A stretch of DNA of 64,000 nucleotides from Pontederia crassipes (taxonomy: Eukaryota > Streptophyta > Magnoliopsida > Commelinales > Pontederiaceae), in the NCBI GenBank assembly GCA_030549335.1, contig CM060183.1:24130552-24194551 (forward strand), given 5' to 3'. How positions within the stretch are numbered: position 1 is the first letter of the stretch; each line of letters begins with the position of its first letter. Below, piece after piece: positions 12,986-25,436 of the stretch. A program made the translations under genes and the position numbers. The notes under the pieces were generated by a model that had not been told where the DNA came from, ran no database searches, and saw nothing but the letters and a program-made list of their open reading frames with translations.

Positions 12986-15760
12986 CAGTCCTATTAGTCA
13001 AAATAGCTAATAGCCTACGAATAAGTCGCCCGAAATGATAACATCTGAATGAAAAAAAAAATAGTAGAAGAAAATGTCACGTCGGCCAAAAGAAATGTCA
13101 CTTTCGTTTAAAAGAATGATACTAATTTGTCAATTCAATAACAAAAAACATAGGAAAACTAATTAAAAGACCCGATAAAAAAATATTTCAGGTAACAATT
13201 TATTGGACAATTATGACAAAAAAAAACATACAGTTAAGTTTGGTGTATACCTTTCGCGACGATAAAAATATATGTTTCTCCTTGTGATGAAATAAGATAA
13301 AAATTTTGATGAACATTAATAAAATCTTCATTACAAAATCAAATTAGATCATATTTGCTTGTTTAGATGGTTAGATATTTTTGGCGCCACGAGTGATACG
13401 GCTGCTGTATTAATTATTAAAGGGCATAGAAATGACCACTTTAATGGCAAATGATCTTTCGGAAAATGTTGTGAACAAAAAAAAAGGGCAAGTAATAGTA
13501 AACAAATTTATCATTTAACTCAAAATAATTAATGAGTGATAATCAAAATGATTCAATTTATAAATACAATTTCAATCAAATTAATTTAGGCGTCCAAAAT
13601 GATATATAAAATAAAAAGCTCGTAACCATAGAATAAGGAAATAAGTAAAATGATTTACCGCCAACAAAAGTGTGATCTGATTAATTTTACATTAAAAAAA
13701 ACGGCTCCTGGTGCTGGTAGTGCATTATTTACAAGATTCTAAAACATAAATTTTAAAATGTCCAATTTACCTTTCTCGCCATAAATTCTCAAGACTCAAT
13801 TGATCTCCAATTTTAATCCAAATCCAGCATCGGAAGTTAGATAAACACTACTAAAACATCGGACAACAAATTGATGCAAACATCTCCATCCAAAAAATAT
13901 TGTTCATACATGATTTTTTACCACCATATGGCAAGCTGCAAATACAGCAAATTGTGGTTCTTTGTAAAGTAAATATGGCCACGGCTATCACGCCAATATA
14001 AAGATGCAACAATGGGAGCCTGGACATAGTACAATAAGAACTTTGAGGCCCCAAAGGAGACATGGAAATGACACATAAAGCTGAACGAGATGGTGGATTT
14101 CAACTAGAGCAAGTAGAACAGTGTGCAGAATACGTATGTTAATGGCATGTCAATTCCCAATATATTTCATGGAAAGAAGATAGGATGTTCATTTCAGTTT
14201 TCTTGGATGAACGTATATGCATTAAAGTTGGGCACATTGAGTTCAGAACTTGCACTAATATGTACAAGTACAACTTAATGCTGTTGCATCAAAAGAATAT
14301 ACAACTAAAAACTGAGCGTTGTTGCAAGATAAATCAGAAATCAAAACATTGATATAGAATGATTCTATTCATTGATTAAACTGAGCTAGGTGCACGGTGG
14401 CATATTGCTCACATGCCAGTACACCTTGCGTAATGCACTGAATTTGCATAAAGGATATACAAAGTTGAAAAATTAAGGTTACAACTCGGATAATTTAAGG
14501 ATCTTTTTAGACCGAATTTAGGGAAAAAAGATAATTTTAAGTTGCATCGGGTTGCAATTACAGTTTTACTCTTTGCTTTGATGATAAAATGAAAAGTACG
14601 TAGCTAAACCATTCCAAGTACTGTCTCAACAAACGCATGGGATGGACTATTAAGTTCATGCACCAATTACTGAGCAAGAAAAGTTGCACAAAGAACACAT
14701 AAGGTAGCAAAGTTCAGATCCACAGAGACATGTGAAGTGAAGAACAACTGGATACATGAGGCAACGTACAATTACGCATAAACATAGGGAGAGAATGAAA
14801 TTTTGAGAAGTTATCAAAGCCTAAATAGTATGTATGCGAATAAATTATATGAAAAAAGATCAGATCCTGGTTTAACAATCAATACGCCAAATATCATGCA
14901 TAATTAGTTACCAATAAGGCATGCTGCATAAACTCAAGCTTTAATTGCTCCTTAAAACTAGTTAAAAGACACCGCGCCAATGGCAAGAAAGTGAATCATT
15001 TCTTTCAAAAAAAAATCAGTGCACTATTAAAATGAAATAATAAGCAAAACAATCGTTATGCCAAGAAAGTATAAAGGAGGTATCAGAGCATTGGTTAACT
15101 ATAAAGGTTGGATTAACAGGAAAATCATAGGAAGGTTTGAGCTAAGTCGATCAAGGATTAATCTATAGTGTCTGGTTGAAATAAAATCAGATTAAATAAG
15201 AACAAAGGTTCTATTCAATGAGCAAATAGAATTCAGATAAACATTCAATGCATGCCTTTGCTGAAATGATACAAAAAGTGGTTACTCAAGACAGCTACAA
15301 CTTGTTCTACAAGTTATGGATCAAGGTTGAATCAATGAGGATATTTTTTAGAGAGAGCAATGGGATTTTTCTTGCAATAATTAATCAATTCTTATTCACT
15401 TTGTGACAAATATGGGTGTGCCCATTGTTACGGACCAACTTATTTACTTTGGATCAATGAGGAAGAGGCATTCATAAGCTAACTTATCAATGATGGTTTA
15501 TGTAACTCAATATACTAACATGAAAGTGTGGATTACGAAAAAAAAAAGACTGGTCAAAGACAGCTATACAGAACTAAAAGAATCTTACAGAAGATTATAA
15601 TAAAAGTTGCTTAAGCTAAAAGAAGAGACAACAGCATCTCAATGTCTCTTCATGCAAGTTTCAGGATTCAAAAAGCATATGCTAATTGAACAGAAATTTT
15701 ATGCTGAAAAAACACATTGTAATGTGTGAACATATACTGAAGCATCTTATTGTAATGTGA
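12986..15760. other. Intergenic interval downstream of the PPR gene
   Basis: AT-rich DNA without a recognisable gene. Frames at 13851-14103 have no similarity that I recognise. The part nearest 15760 is likely to hold the 3' UTR of the PPR gene, but no poly(A) site was assigned. Confidence 0.35.
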
Positions 15761-17318
15761 TCAAATCATCTTCCGGTTAGACCTGGGCTTCCTAACAAAG
15801 CTCAATCTCAATCTTTTAAGCCGTCGTTTTTTCATTTTCATTTTCTCAGGCAATGTCAACCTCTTTTTCACTTTCTTCTCCTCCTTTACCTTGATGTACC
15901 TCTTATCCACTCTATATTGCTTAGTTGTCACTGGCACACCCCGGTTCAAAGCCTCTTCAAATAGAGCATTTGCACGGTCCACCTGATTGTGTGAAGCCAA
16001 CTTCTCTAAAAGCAACTCATATGTCTTGATCCCAGGAGCATGGCCATAACCCTTCACCATGCGGAAAAACTTTCATTGCATGCTCCACCCGTTCAATACC
16101 ACACAAGATCTTTATAAACCCATAATAGGCTTTCCTATCAAGCTTGTCTCCAAATCCAGCAGACCTCATCCAGCCGATCATCTCATCTCCCTCGGAGATC
16201 CTGGCAGCCTGGTACAACCTCCGAATGAGGACAATGTATGTCTCACCATCTGGTGAGCACCCCCATTCACTCATTTTCCTGAACAACTTCATTGCATCTT
16301 CGGTTTTTCGGATCTTACAGAGATTAGTAATTAGAACTCGGAATGTCTCAGAGTCGCGAGGAATGCCAGCATATTCCATCTCAAGGAGGACCTTTTCTGC
16401 CTCTTGCTGCAGGCGAAGTGGGTCCTTCTTCCGGCAGACCCGACAGACGCAATCAAGTATGGCATTATATGCCGGAGTTCCAAGATCGAAACCTCCTCTG
16501 ATGATCTCCCCCATGAGGCGCCGGGCCTCATCAAGCTTCCCAACAGCACACCATCCTCGGATCAAGGCTGTACAGATCTCCTCGTCGGGGAACACCTGAT
16601 CAGCGTACTTCTTGACTGCGCGCTCAGCGTGACCCGCAAGTCCATTATCGGCGAGGGCAGTGACGAGGGCCGCCAGCGCAGCGCGATCGCGAGGAAGGCC
16701 TAAGACAGAGGGTGCGGCATCGAACAGATTGAGAACGTGGGAAGGACGACCGGCGCGGGCTAGGCGTTCAAGGGCGGCGTAGAGGGTAAGGGGACCGGCG
16801 GCGCGGCGGAACTCCGATAGGAGGCCATCGATGGCTTTGAAATCTTTCCTGCGGCCGAGGAAATGGACGAGGAGCGAAAGAGACTCGTCGGAAGGGTGGA
16901 AGGAGCGGGAGCGGACGATCCAACGGTAGAAGTCCACGGCGGCGCGGCCGGCAGAGGGGGAGAGGTCGAGGACCTCGGCGAGGAGGGAAGTGTTGAAGCG
17001 AACGTCCGAGAAATGGAGAGAGAAGTGGCGGGGGAGGTCAATGCCCACGGATGGGGAGGAGGCGTCCCCGGGGGACTCGGGGACGGCGTTGGAGAGCTTG
17101 ACGAGCTCGGCGGAGATGGAGACGGCGAGATCGGAGGGCGCAGCGGCGACGGCAGCGGAAGAGGTGGAGATGAAGCGCTGGGCGAGGGAAGAGACGAAGC
17201 AGTGGAGAGGGATCGGGAGGCGGAGGGGCGACGGAGGTGGCGAGTTGGAGGAAGAGGGAAGGAGGAGGCGGCCGAGCAAGCGGCGAAAGGGCGGTGCAGA
17301 CCGTGAAGGACGACACAT
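15761..17318 (-). CDS. PNM1: PPR protein resembling PNM1, frameshifted near the C-terminus
   Basis: A P-class pentatricopeptide-repeat protein expected to bind organellar RNA. The N-terminus (MCRPSRSAPPFRRLLGRLLL, rich in R/S/L) looks like a mitochondrial targeting peptide. Degenerate 35-residue PPR motifs run from about residue 150 to 420, for example EICTALIRGWCAVGKLDEAR, TFRVLITNLCKIRKTEDAM and TYIVLIRRLYQAARISEGD. The 433-codon frame (16017-17318) loses homology after HAMKVF. The continuation MVKGYGHAPGIKTYELLLEK is in another frame (15761-16060). One extra base in the run at about 16061-16070 explains this. Allowing for it, the gene spans about 518 codons, close to Arabidopsis PNM1 (about 521). 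The tail is lysine/arginine-rich, as in PNM1, a dual mitochondrial/nuclear protein. PNM1 orthology is inferred from length, single-exon form and the basic tail. Confidence 0.7.
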
Positions 17319-18480
17319 CTTTACCTGAGTCGCGTCTGTTTCCGAGGTTTAAACGTCCAGTGAACTGATGTAATGGTCAATCCTGTTAGGGTTTTAGATC
17401 GTCGCGTCTAATTGCGAGGATCCACTCATGGTGTATCATTCTTGCAAAATCATGCAAAATTGTATTAACTGTCAGAAACTTTTTAATTCATTAATTGCAA
17501 TAGTTACATTTAAAAAAAATGTCTCATCCAACTTTAAAATATTACTTTAATTCAAAATCTAGGTTTCCAAAATGATGAAATTCATATTGTTATCTTGTTT
17601 CTTTTATACATATTTAAATTAAAAATGATGAAATTCATAGTGAAATTCATTTTTTGTATTCTCATAATCTTTGATCTTTCTCATGTGTGACATAAAAGAA
17701 TTCATATTGTTATCTTGTTTCTTTTATACATAGACGATTATAAAGCAATTACTTTCCAGGAACTTTTTTTTCTTGATTCTATTTTAGAAAACAGTGGTTT
17801 GTATTCCTTCTCAACAACCAAATGCATGAATCGAAAACATCTAAAATAGAACATCAAATATGCCCCGTAAACTCAATTTATTTTTCTACACTATGAAAGA
17901 AGTCCCGTACGACAAAGGAAACCACAGGCGAAACAAATATAACAAAGAAATATACAAACTCAAAATACAATTTACATGCATAATTTCTCTATTAGATTAC
18001 AATTAAATTAGTCAACTACTCGGTATCGGAACTGACATAAAATCTTCATCAACTGACGTTCCGTATGTGTTCTTTTTTTCTCTTTTTTGGCTTAACATTC
18101 AATAATACTGAGATCAAAGTCAAGTCATGGTTAACTTATCCCCTATGGTGAGAACTTGATTTTTCTAATGTCAATATGCCATTACAAAAGTCGTACACAT
18201 TTTATTAGCTAAAGGATGTGTTTCGATTGAAGTTAAAAGAGGGAAATAGAAGAATAAAGACTGTTCACAGGAAAGAACAAACATCATGACTTCTGCACCA
18301 ATATCACACCTGAAACATCTTAGCAATTATCAAATGACTACTACAATGGAGGCAATAAGGTACTAATCGAAATCCAACAAATCATAGGCATAAACAAGCC
18401 CACGCTAAATAAGACAGCTTCCGACATCTGCGTCCTAGAAGTACATATTATGATATTATCTTAGGTTATACGAAGTCAGA
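17319..18480. other. Upstream region of the PPR gene and 3' flank of SF3B5
   Basis: No gene found. A short direct repeat of about 40 bp containing ATTCATATTGTTATCTTGTT occurs at about 17581 and again at about 17701, a local duplication with a period near 120 bp. The interval 17319-17450 should contain the PPR promoter, but no convincing TATA box was seen. Confidence 0.4.
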
Positions 18481-18627
18481 GAAGGGCCCCTGCCACAATA
18501 CTTTTTTCATCAAGGAAAACAAAGTGCATGATATGTTGGGTTCTGTCTTGTTACTAAAACTCTATTAAACTTGGCAAAGGAAGCTGACAATGAAGAAGCT
18601 GATTATTTTTCTCATGGTTCCAGGGCT

Positions 18628-20319
18628 TCAATCTTCTTCTCTTTCTGGAGGGACACCACAGGGTAACAGCATTTTCTGTTCAAGAGCACAACGAAAATCA
18701 TCCATCAGGTGATCTGTGTTGCATGTAGAATTTCTTTGCACCTCAAGAAAATGCCAACATGAAGGGATTCAAGCACTAATATGAAATTGATCACCTCATA
18801 CACAGGAAAATTGAATCTAAATCAAGTAACTAAAGAAAAAATAAACCAATTGGAACAACTGACAAGGAGTTGTCATACTGATCTAATTATTTGCCCCAGA
18901 AGAATAAATGGATGCAAACACTTGAGGAAGGGTTTCGCCAAAAACCATTGATGAAAAACACGGAAATGCCAAGCGTCATGTGCAATAAGCAATTCTCCAT
19001 ACATCAGAACACTAGTCAAACAGTATTAACCTACCAATCTCTTCCTATGCATTACATGCATACAACTGTCCCCCATAACATCACATAGGGATCTCGAATC
19101 AATCTCAGATGTAAAGAATCAACTTTGAACTCATAGCTAAAGCACAAATTTGCATGCACTCTTCCCCTCATCGAAGCACATTGATTTGTAAGGTTGTCCT
19201 TAAACAGACGCTTAAAGTATTTACAGGTACAAGAATTGCTTATTGTATGACAGGTGCAAGAATCTCAAGAGAAACTTCATTTTTAGCCAAATCAGGCACT
19301 TGGAAACTATGACATAACTAGGCATTTAAGATAGTTTACAACAATATCACACTTCAAGGAAAAAACATTTCCGAAACTACTTGGATTTCCAACATAATAT
19401 GTATGATTTTCTGCTTTTTCAATCACAATTCAAAGAAAATCATGCAATCATTCACTCTCAAAAGATTATACTGAGCATTACATAGATTTATTAATGTGAC
19501 AATGAAACAGATACATAACACAGAATTTCTTATAGGTTCCTATGAAGTTTCTTTTAAGGGGTAAAGGATGATTATTCGAGGTCAATAATCATTCATATTT
19601 AACAAAAAGCAATGTAGGTCACATTCAACGGATCCTACAAAGTCAATGATAAACTTTACGCTCGAAGATGTTCACCCCAATCCCCGACGAAAGATTTTGC
19701 ATGACATAATAATAATCCGCATAGAATTTAACCCCCTCAAAAGCATGCTCATTATGGACCCAGTAGCCATCATACAAAGCAAAACTTCTTGCAAGAAACA
19801 TCTATCCAAATAATAGTTTCATTCAACGGTAGAAATTTCCTTGAAAGAAGTAAATTAGAATAATCTTTTAACGTTGCAATAAGAGGATCATGATAAGCAA
19901 TGTTGTCAAAATCACGTCTCAACGCCTAAAAACATACGATTTTATGATTCCACATTTCGAAAATGTGCTCGATCCTACTCTGCGCGGTAGAATCGCGTGC
20001 TGAGACGACGTAGGATCGAGGCTCGTCTCCAGCGATCCCAACTTTTTTTTTGCCGCCGATTTAGTGGGTCACGTGGTGTGACCACGTGAGTGCAAAGCCA
20101 ATAAGGAACAAAAAAAACGATGATGCCCTAGTTACCGCCACTTGCTACCTGGCTTGCCACTGCCTGCCGCCAGTTGTTGACGCCTGCCGCCATGTGTTGC
20201 AGTCGCCGCCGCCGTGTTTTCCAGCCATCTACCACCGTGTTTTGCTGCCGCTACCGCTCTGCGCTGCTGCCGCCTGCCATTTCTGCCGCCGTGAATCATC
20301 GGTACTCCCCTAGTCCCCT

Positions 20320-20375
<56 letters not shown>

Positions 20376-22225
20376 CGCCGTTCTTTTTCTGTCGCGCCAT
20401 TCTTTTTCTGGCGCCGTCCTGTTCTGTCGCCGGTCTGCTCCTGCTCCTGCTGTTGTCTCCCTCCCTCCCCGCGTGAGCAATGGGGACCTCGGCACCTCTC
20501 AGTGTTTCCCTGCTCCCAAGAGGCGCGGGGTCTCCCTGCTCTTGAGCTCCCTGCTCTCGAGGTCTCCCTGCGCTTGCGAGCATGGAGGCGTCGAGGTCTC
20601 CCTGCTCGCCCAATGCAGCAGAGAGGCCGGTCGAGCATTTTAAAACCTAAGTTAAAAATTAGGATTATATTTGTGCATGTTTAGTTAGGTTTGATTTAGG
20701 TTTTACTTTTGAGTTTTGATTAAAGAATAGAATGTTACAAATGTGTTAGTGTTCCAGTCACGGACTTGGAACTTTTGGTAATTTGGAATTTGGTATTGTT
20801 CCATCATCCTTTGACATGTTGTTTAATATTTGATAACTTGATGAAAATTTTGCTTTGTGATAATATTATATTCAGTTTTGTGCTAATTAATATATTAAAA
20901 AAATAATCTGGTAGAATCAGCCGCGTCGTGTTACGTGTTCACGATTTACGTTTTTTCCCGGCCCTCCATGTCGTGTCCGTTTCACGTGTTTGACAACATT
21001 GATGATAAGCACATTATAAGAGACAAGGATGCATTAGTTTTTCTACTCTAGATTTGGTTAGTCAATTCAAACAACCATAAATTGGCAAGCTGAAACATTC
21101 AGGAAAACAAACCACGTTTTAGATAACTTGTTATAAGTTAATGGGGATCTTGATTTTTTCATCAGAAACCATTTAGGCTCTTGGAATACACTGATTAAAT
21201 TTAAGTGTAAAATAAGATCAATTATATAAGGAAATACAGGTCTTATGGCTATTGGAGTGAGAAATAAATGGTTCTACAGAACGTAATCAGGAAAAAAAGT
21301 TTAAAAAACTCATTTATTTTTTCAACATACAAAAACAGTTTATGGCTTTGAGAACATCATGTATACCTTGAACAAGATTTTTTTCCCTGAGGAGAGGTAT
21401 AACATAGTATGATGATACAGTTGATATGACATGAGCTAGTCCCTTATGACCCTAATTTATATGCTTTTATTTCTCTTTTTTGGAATCAAGAATAACAATC
21501 ACATTAAACCACCAAAGTTTAGAATGTGTTTTAAGTATGCATTATGTTCTGTGATAGACCCTCTACTTAAATTATAAGTTATAACTACATAACCAAAGAT
21601 TCTATTGCAACTGAGTGCATAATATACTAGCGAGATCGCTCAGAAACGAGCACTGACTGCATGAAAAAAACATATTAACAAAGTTTCACCTGCATAAAAT
21701 TGTGGCGTTCTCTTCCAATTGATTCATTCTCAGCAGCATAACCAATGTTTAGAATGTGTTTTAAGTATGCATTATGTTCTGTGATACTCTACTTAAATTA
21801 TAAGTTATAATTACATAACCAAAGATTCTATTGCAACTGAGTGCATAATATACTAGTGAGATCGCTCTGAAACGACCACTGACTGCATGAGAAGAACATA
21901 TTAACAAAGTTTCACCTGCATAAAATTGTAGCGTTCTCTTCCAATTGATTCATTCTCAGCAACAGCAAAGTATGCCAACACAGGGTAGTGACCAATATAT
22001 GATGCATAACTATCGCGTTGGATGTTAACAGCCCATTCACTATAAAACACAAAGAGACATTGGGTATTACATTATTATCCTGTCAAAGGACCATTAAAAT
22101 GCATTTAGATTCATGAGGAAAGAAAATGCATACAATTTTGTCAAATCAGCATGCCCTGTTCCAACATATTTAGCTTGAAGATGCTCAAGCTGAGAATTGA
22201 TATTGAACCTGTCACTAGCCTGCAT
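18628..22225 (-). CDS. SF3B5: Splicing factor 3B subunit 5 (SF3b10)
   Basis: Small subunit of the SF3b complex of the U2 snRNP, which supports branch-point recognition. Three coding exons on the minus strand: 22134-22225 (MQASDRFNINSQLEHLQAKY onward), 21916-22039 (EWAVNIQRDSYASYIGHYP to RERYNFMQ) and 18628-18675 (KMLLPCGVPPEREED then stop). All junctions are GT-AG and in phase (30 codons plus 2 nt, then 72 codons in total, then 15), giving 87 aa, the full family length. No residue of the core appears missing. The second intron is about 3.2 kb and contains a 1.1-kb transposon at 19897-21001 plus a partial duplicate of exon 2 at about 21676-21742. A related transposon in inverted orientation sits about 100 bp upstream of the start. 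Confidence 0.93.
19889..21010. mobile_element. 1.1-kb non-autonomous DNA transposon in SF3B5 intron 2
   Basis: Terminal inverted repeats CAATGTTGTCAAA (19897 on) and TTTGACAACATTG (to 21001) are flanked by the direct repeat ATGATAAG at 19889-19896 and 21002-21009 (8 bp, or 9 bp with the next base). The interior has a GC-rich part, a CT microsatellite and an AT-rich part. The long frames inside (for example 20132-20638 minus) are low-complexity translations of this DNA. An 8-9 bp target duplication fits hAT or Mutator-like superfamilies. No transposase is encoded. Confidence 0.75.
20324..20372. repeat. (CT)n microsatellite, about 49 bp
   Basis: Uninterrupted CT dinucleotides inside the intronic transposon of SF3B5. 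It produces spurious frames of alternating Arg/Glu or Ser/Leu. Confidence 0.95.
21517..21962. repeat. Tandem duplication of about 230 bp covering part of SF3B5 exon 2
   Basis: The block beginning TTTAGAATGTGTTTTAAGTA occurs twice, at about 21517-21742 and 21748-21962, with a handful of substitutions and a small indel. The second (upstream in gene sense) copy contains the real 3' part of SF3B5 exon 2 and its donor. The first copy carries a duplicate of about 55 exon bases plus the same CAG|GTGAAA donor, but has lost the 5' part of the exon and so has no acceptor of its own in the duplicated block. Confidence 0.9.
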
Positions 22226-22332
22226 CGTATTTTTTTCTTGAAAGGAAGCCTGCATAGGAAATGGACAGTAAATTTCTGCAATGTTTAGAACAACCAAATT
22301 TTGTCAATTGTCAAACAAATAAAACGTATTAG

Positions 22333-23110
22333 ACACGGAGGGCCGGGAAATGCATAAATTTTTAAACAAGGTTCTACCAGAAATATATTTATATATCAAT
22401 TAGCTCGAACCTAAATATATTATTGTAAGTTCTTTATAATAAAGCAAAATTTTCATCAAATATTCAAATATTCTAAAAGCAACATGTCAAAGGTCCAAAT
22501 TCAAATTCCAAATTACCAAAATTAAAATAAGTTTTAACATTCAAGTCACCAAAATTCAAAATAACAAAACGTCCCATGACGGACAACTGCTACTTATATA
22601 ATCTTAACTTAAAGTTTAAACAGGTTTAAATAGTTAATTACATAATCCTATTCCTAACTTAAAGTCATAACATCTTCAGGCTCGCCAGTTGAACTCCAAA
22701 GTCTGCTGATCCCTCCCTCTTCATGAGTCTTGCGAGCCTTGCGCGAGCAGGGAAGGCCTCCCTGCTCTCCGAGGTCGCGAGCAGGGAGACCACAGGGAGA
22801 TTGAGGGAGGGAGTGAGTAAGGAAGTACCGGCGAGTGATGGTAGCAGCAATGGTAGGCGGCAACTCACGGCGAGCGATGATAGCAGCAACGTGTGGCGGG
22901 CGGTTGCAACACACGGCGGCAGCGGCAGCGCACGGCGGCCTACGGCAACAACGCACGGCGTCAGACGAGGCGGCAGCAACTAGGGCATCGGCTTTTCGGT
23001 TTCTTCCTTAATGGGTTTGGGCTCACGTGATCAGACCGCGGAACGGAACCACTAACTTGGCTCAAAGAAAAAAAAAAAAGGGTCGCGATATAGAATCGTC
23101 TAATTCCACG
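22333..23110. mobile_element. Second, inverted and degraded copy of the SF3B5 intronic transposon
   Basis: The left edge (GGAGGGCCGGG) matches the reverse complement of the right part of the element ending at 21001 (CCCGGCCCTCC). The order of features is the mirror image: AT-rich block with CAACATGTCAAAGG and AAATTCCAAATTACC, then a GC-rich block with GAGCAGGGAG words, then a TGGGCTCACGTGATC block. Terminal repeats are not intact and no target duplication was found. It lies immediately upstream of SF3B5 and may overlap its promoter. Confidence 0.6.
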
Positions 23111-23149
23111 AAATCGGAAATCGTGTAGCTCAATTCACAATCAAGTCAC

Positions 23150-24550
23150 TATTAATTTTTATCCTTTTTTCAAAGTTTTCTATTTTTATAATTTTTAATA
23201 TTTTCATTTTTTATCATAAATATTATTAATTATTTTTGCACTGACATTATAACCTTACGTTTATACATCATTACATTCCATTAACATTTATCATTTTATA
23301 TTTCCTTCCATCAAAAGTTATAAGATCAATTAATTTTATTCGAATAAATTCTTAATTCTCATTAAATTATTATGAGATTAAATGCTCAAAAATATAAAAA
23401 GATTATAGAGAAGGTGCAACATTTACTATACAATTAATAGTTCATGTTTCATTTTTTATCATAAATATCATTAATTATCTTTGCCACTAACATTATAACC
23501 CCACATTTATACACCATTATATTTCATTAACATTTGACATTTTATATTTCCTCTCCATCAAAATTTATAAGATTAATTAGTTTTATTCAAATAAATTCTT
23601 AATTCTCATTAAATTGTTATGAGATTAAATGCTTGAAGAATATGAAAAGTTAAAAGAATATAAAAAAATTATATAGAAGGTGCACCATTTACTATACTTA
23701 ATCAATAGTTAATTACAAGATGTATCTTATGAAGTTATGCATATAAAAATGCTTCAAGAAGATGAAAAGTTAAAAAAAAAATATAAACAGATTATAGAAG
23801 TTTCATTCAATTAAAATATTTAAAATTTAAATTATAAGAAAATTAAAAGGCATATGAGAGTATAAAAAACTATTCAACCATGCAAGTGCAAATAACTTAT
23901 CAATCTTTCGTTCACGTCTCAAAAAAATTAAGCATTCTTTCGATATGGAAATAATTGTCTTCTTTCGATAAAATATAACTTTTTTAGATATTACATTTCT
24001 CAAGTATCTTTAACTTGAAGTCTCTTAAAATTTAAGTTTTATTTACTTTGCTTTTAATTTATTATTTACTGTGCACAAAACATTATAAACTAACTCATTA
24101 TGACTCATATATTTTGCATTATTTTTATCGAAATTACTCAATGTTTAATATAAATTTTTTATTTGATATATATATATATATAAATTAATGCAAATTAATC
24201 TCATTTTTTAACTACGAAAATTGAGAAGATATGTATCTTCAATCTCAAGGTAACTATACATTTTACAATTTTGAGTCAAATCTAGAAGGATAATTTTGTA
24301 TGCAGTAATATATTTATATGATCAAATTATTATTTAAATCCATACAAATATTATATATATATATATATATCAATGCAAATTAATTTCATTTTTTACCTAC
24401 CAAAATTGGGAAGGAATCTATTATCAATCTCAAGGTAATTATACATTTTATCATTTTTTTTTGTCCAAACTAGAAATATCATTTTGTATGTAGTCTATTT
24501 AGTTTGTCAATTATTATTATTTAAATCCATACAAAAATATTCAAAACCAA
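23150..24550. repeat. AT-rich region with two local tandem duplications
   Basis: A block of about 245 bp containing TTTTTTATCATAAATAT and TAAATTCTTAATTCTCATTA occurs at about 23205-23440 and again at about 23452-23690. A second block of about 190-200 bp containing AATGCAAATTAAT and CAATCTCAAGGTAA occurs at about 24186-24360 and 24373-24540, bounded by TA dinucleotide runs. No coding potential. These look like ordinary local duplications of AT-rich DNA. Confidence 0.7.
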
Positions 24551-24755
24551 TAGTTATAAGATTATTGTATTCCTTCTCGGTCGGTTGCGAGTCATTTTTA
24601 AAAGTTCAATCGTCCAACTCGACAAATTGGTTCACTCCATTTGGATAATTGAAAGGTTTATTGAATTCAAAGGGGTCTATTGAGTATTGGTTTTCATGTG
24701 GATGGGCCAATTAAATTGGACAATTCAATTCGGTCGAGATAATATTTGAATAACT

Positions 24756-25273
24756 ATTTCAATTAGGGGTAAGCACGGTCCGAGACAATTCGACCCGCAC
24801 CGGCTCGAAATTCTTAGAATTTTTTCCCAGCCCGATTACCTATCGGGTCAGGATCGAGTCTCATTCTTTGAGACCTGACAGATATCGAGTCGGGACCGAG
24901 TCCAGGTTGTAAAAACTTGGACCATGTCCCGACCCAATATCATATGTTATATTAATATATTATATTTACATCTATTTTAATTTAAAATTTATAGTTTATT
25001 ATATATATTAAACATGCAATATATTATATTATTATATATGTATTTTAATTGATACTTAGTATATTTATATAATAGTATTAATCATTTTTAATATTATATT
25101 TAATTTTTTTATTAATTATGGTTGAAACTAAGAAAATCGAGAATGTTCTAGTTTTTGTCTCGGTTCGACCGGGACCGGGTTTGGGACTGAGATATTTTTT
25201 AAAAAATCTTAGCAAAACTGGATCGGGACCGGGTCGACCCCGAACCCGATTTTGCTCACCCCTAATTTCAATT
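24756..25273. mobile_element. 500-bp MITE with 9-bp target duplication
   Basis: Ends are AGGGGTAAGCA (24765) and TGCTCACCCCTA (25264), a short inverted repeat. The flanks repeat ATTTCAATT exactly (24756-24764 and 25265-25273). A 9-bp duplication fits a Mutator-like non-autonomous element. Inside are CGGGACCGGGTCG-type words at both sides and an AT core, with no transposase. Confidence 0.75.
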
Positions 25274-25436
25274 GATCTAATGGAGAATTTGGAATGGTTT
25301 AATTCAAATTATTGTAAAATACAATTTTAGGGAAATGTCACATAAAAAAAGGTTCATGTCATTTGACATTGTTAATCTCACTTATGGCTTAAAAGTTAAA
25401 ACTTGACCTATCAAATTTATAAATGTTTATTTTTGA

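Noticed and set aside
16863..17328. Open frames of 112-147 codons on the plus strand
   Set aside because: They are antisense shadows of the GC-rich 5' part of the PPR gene, with Gly/Glu/Arg-rich low-complexity translation.
20132..20684. Open frames of 60-168 codons on both strands
   Set aside because: Translations of a GC-rich transposon interior and a CT microsatellite inside the SF3B5 intron, without any domain.
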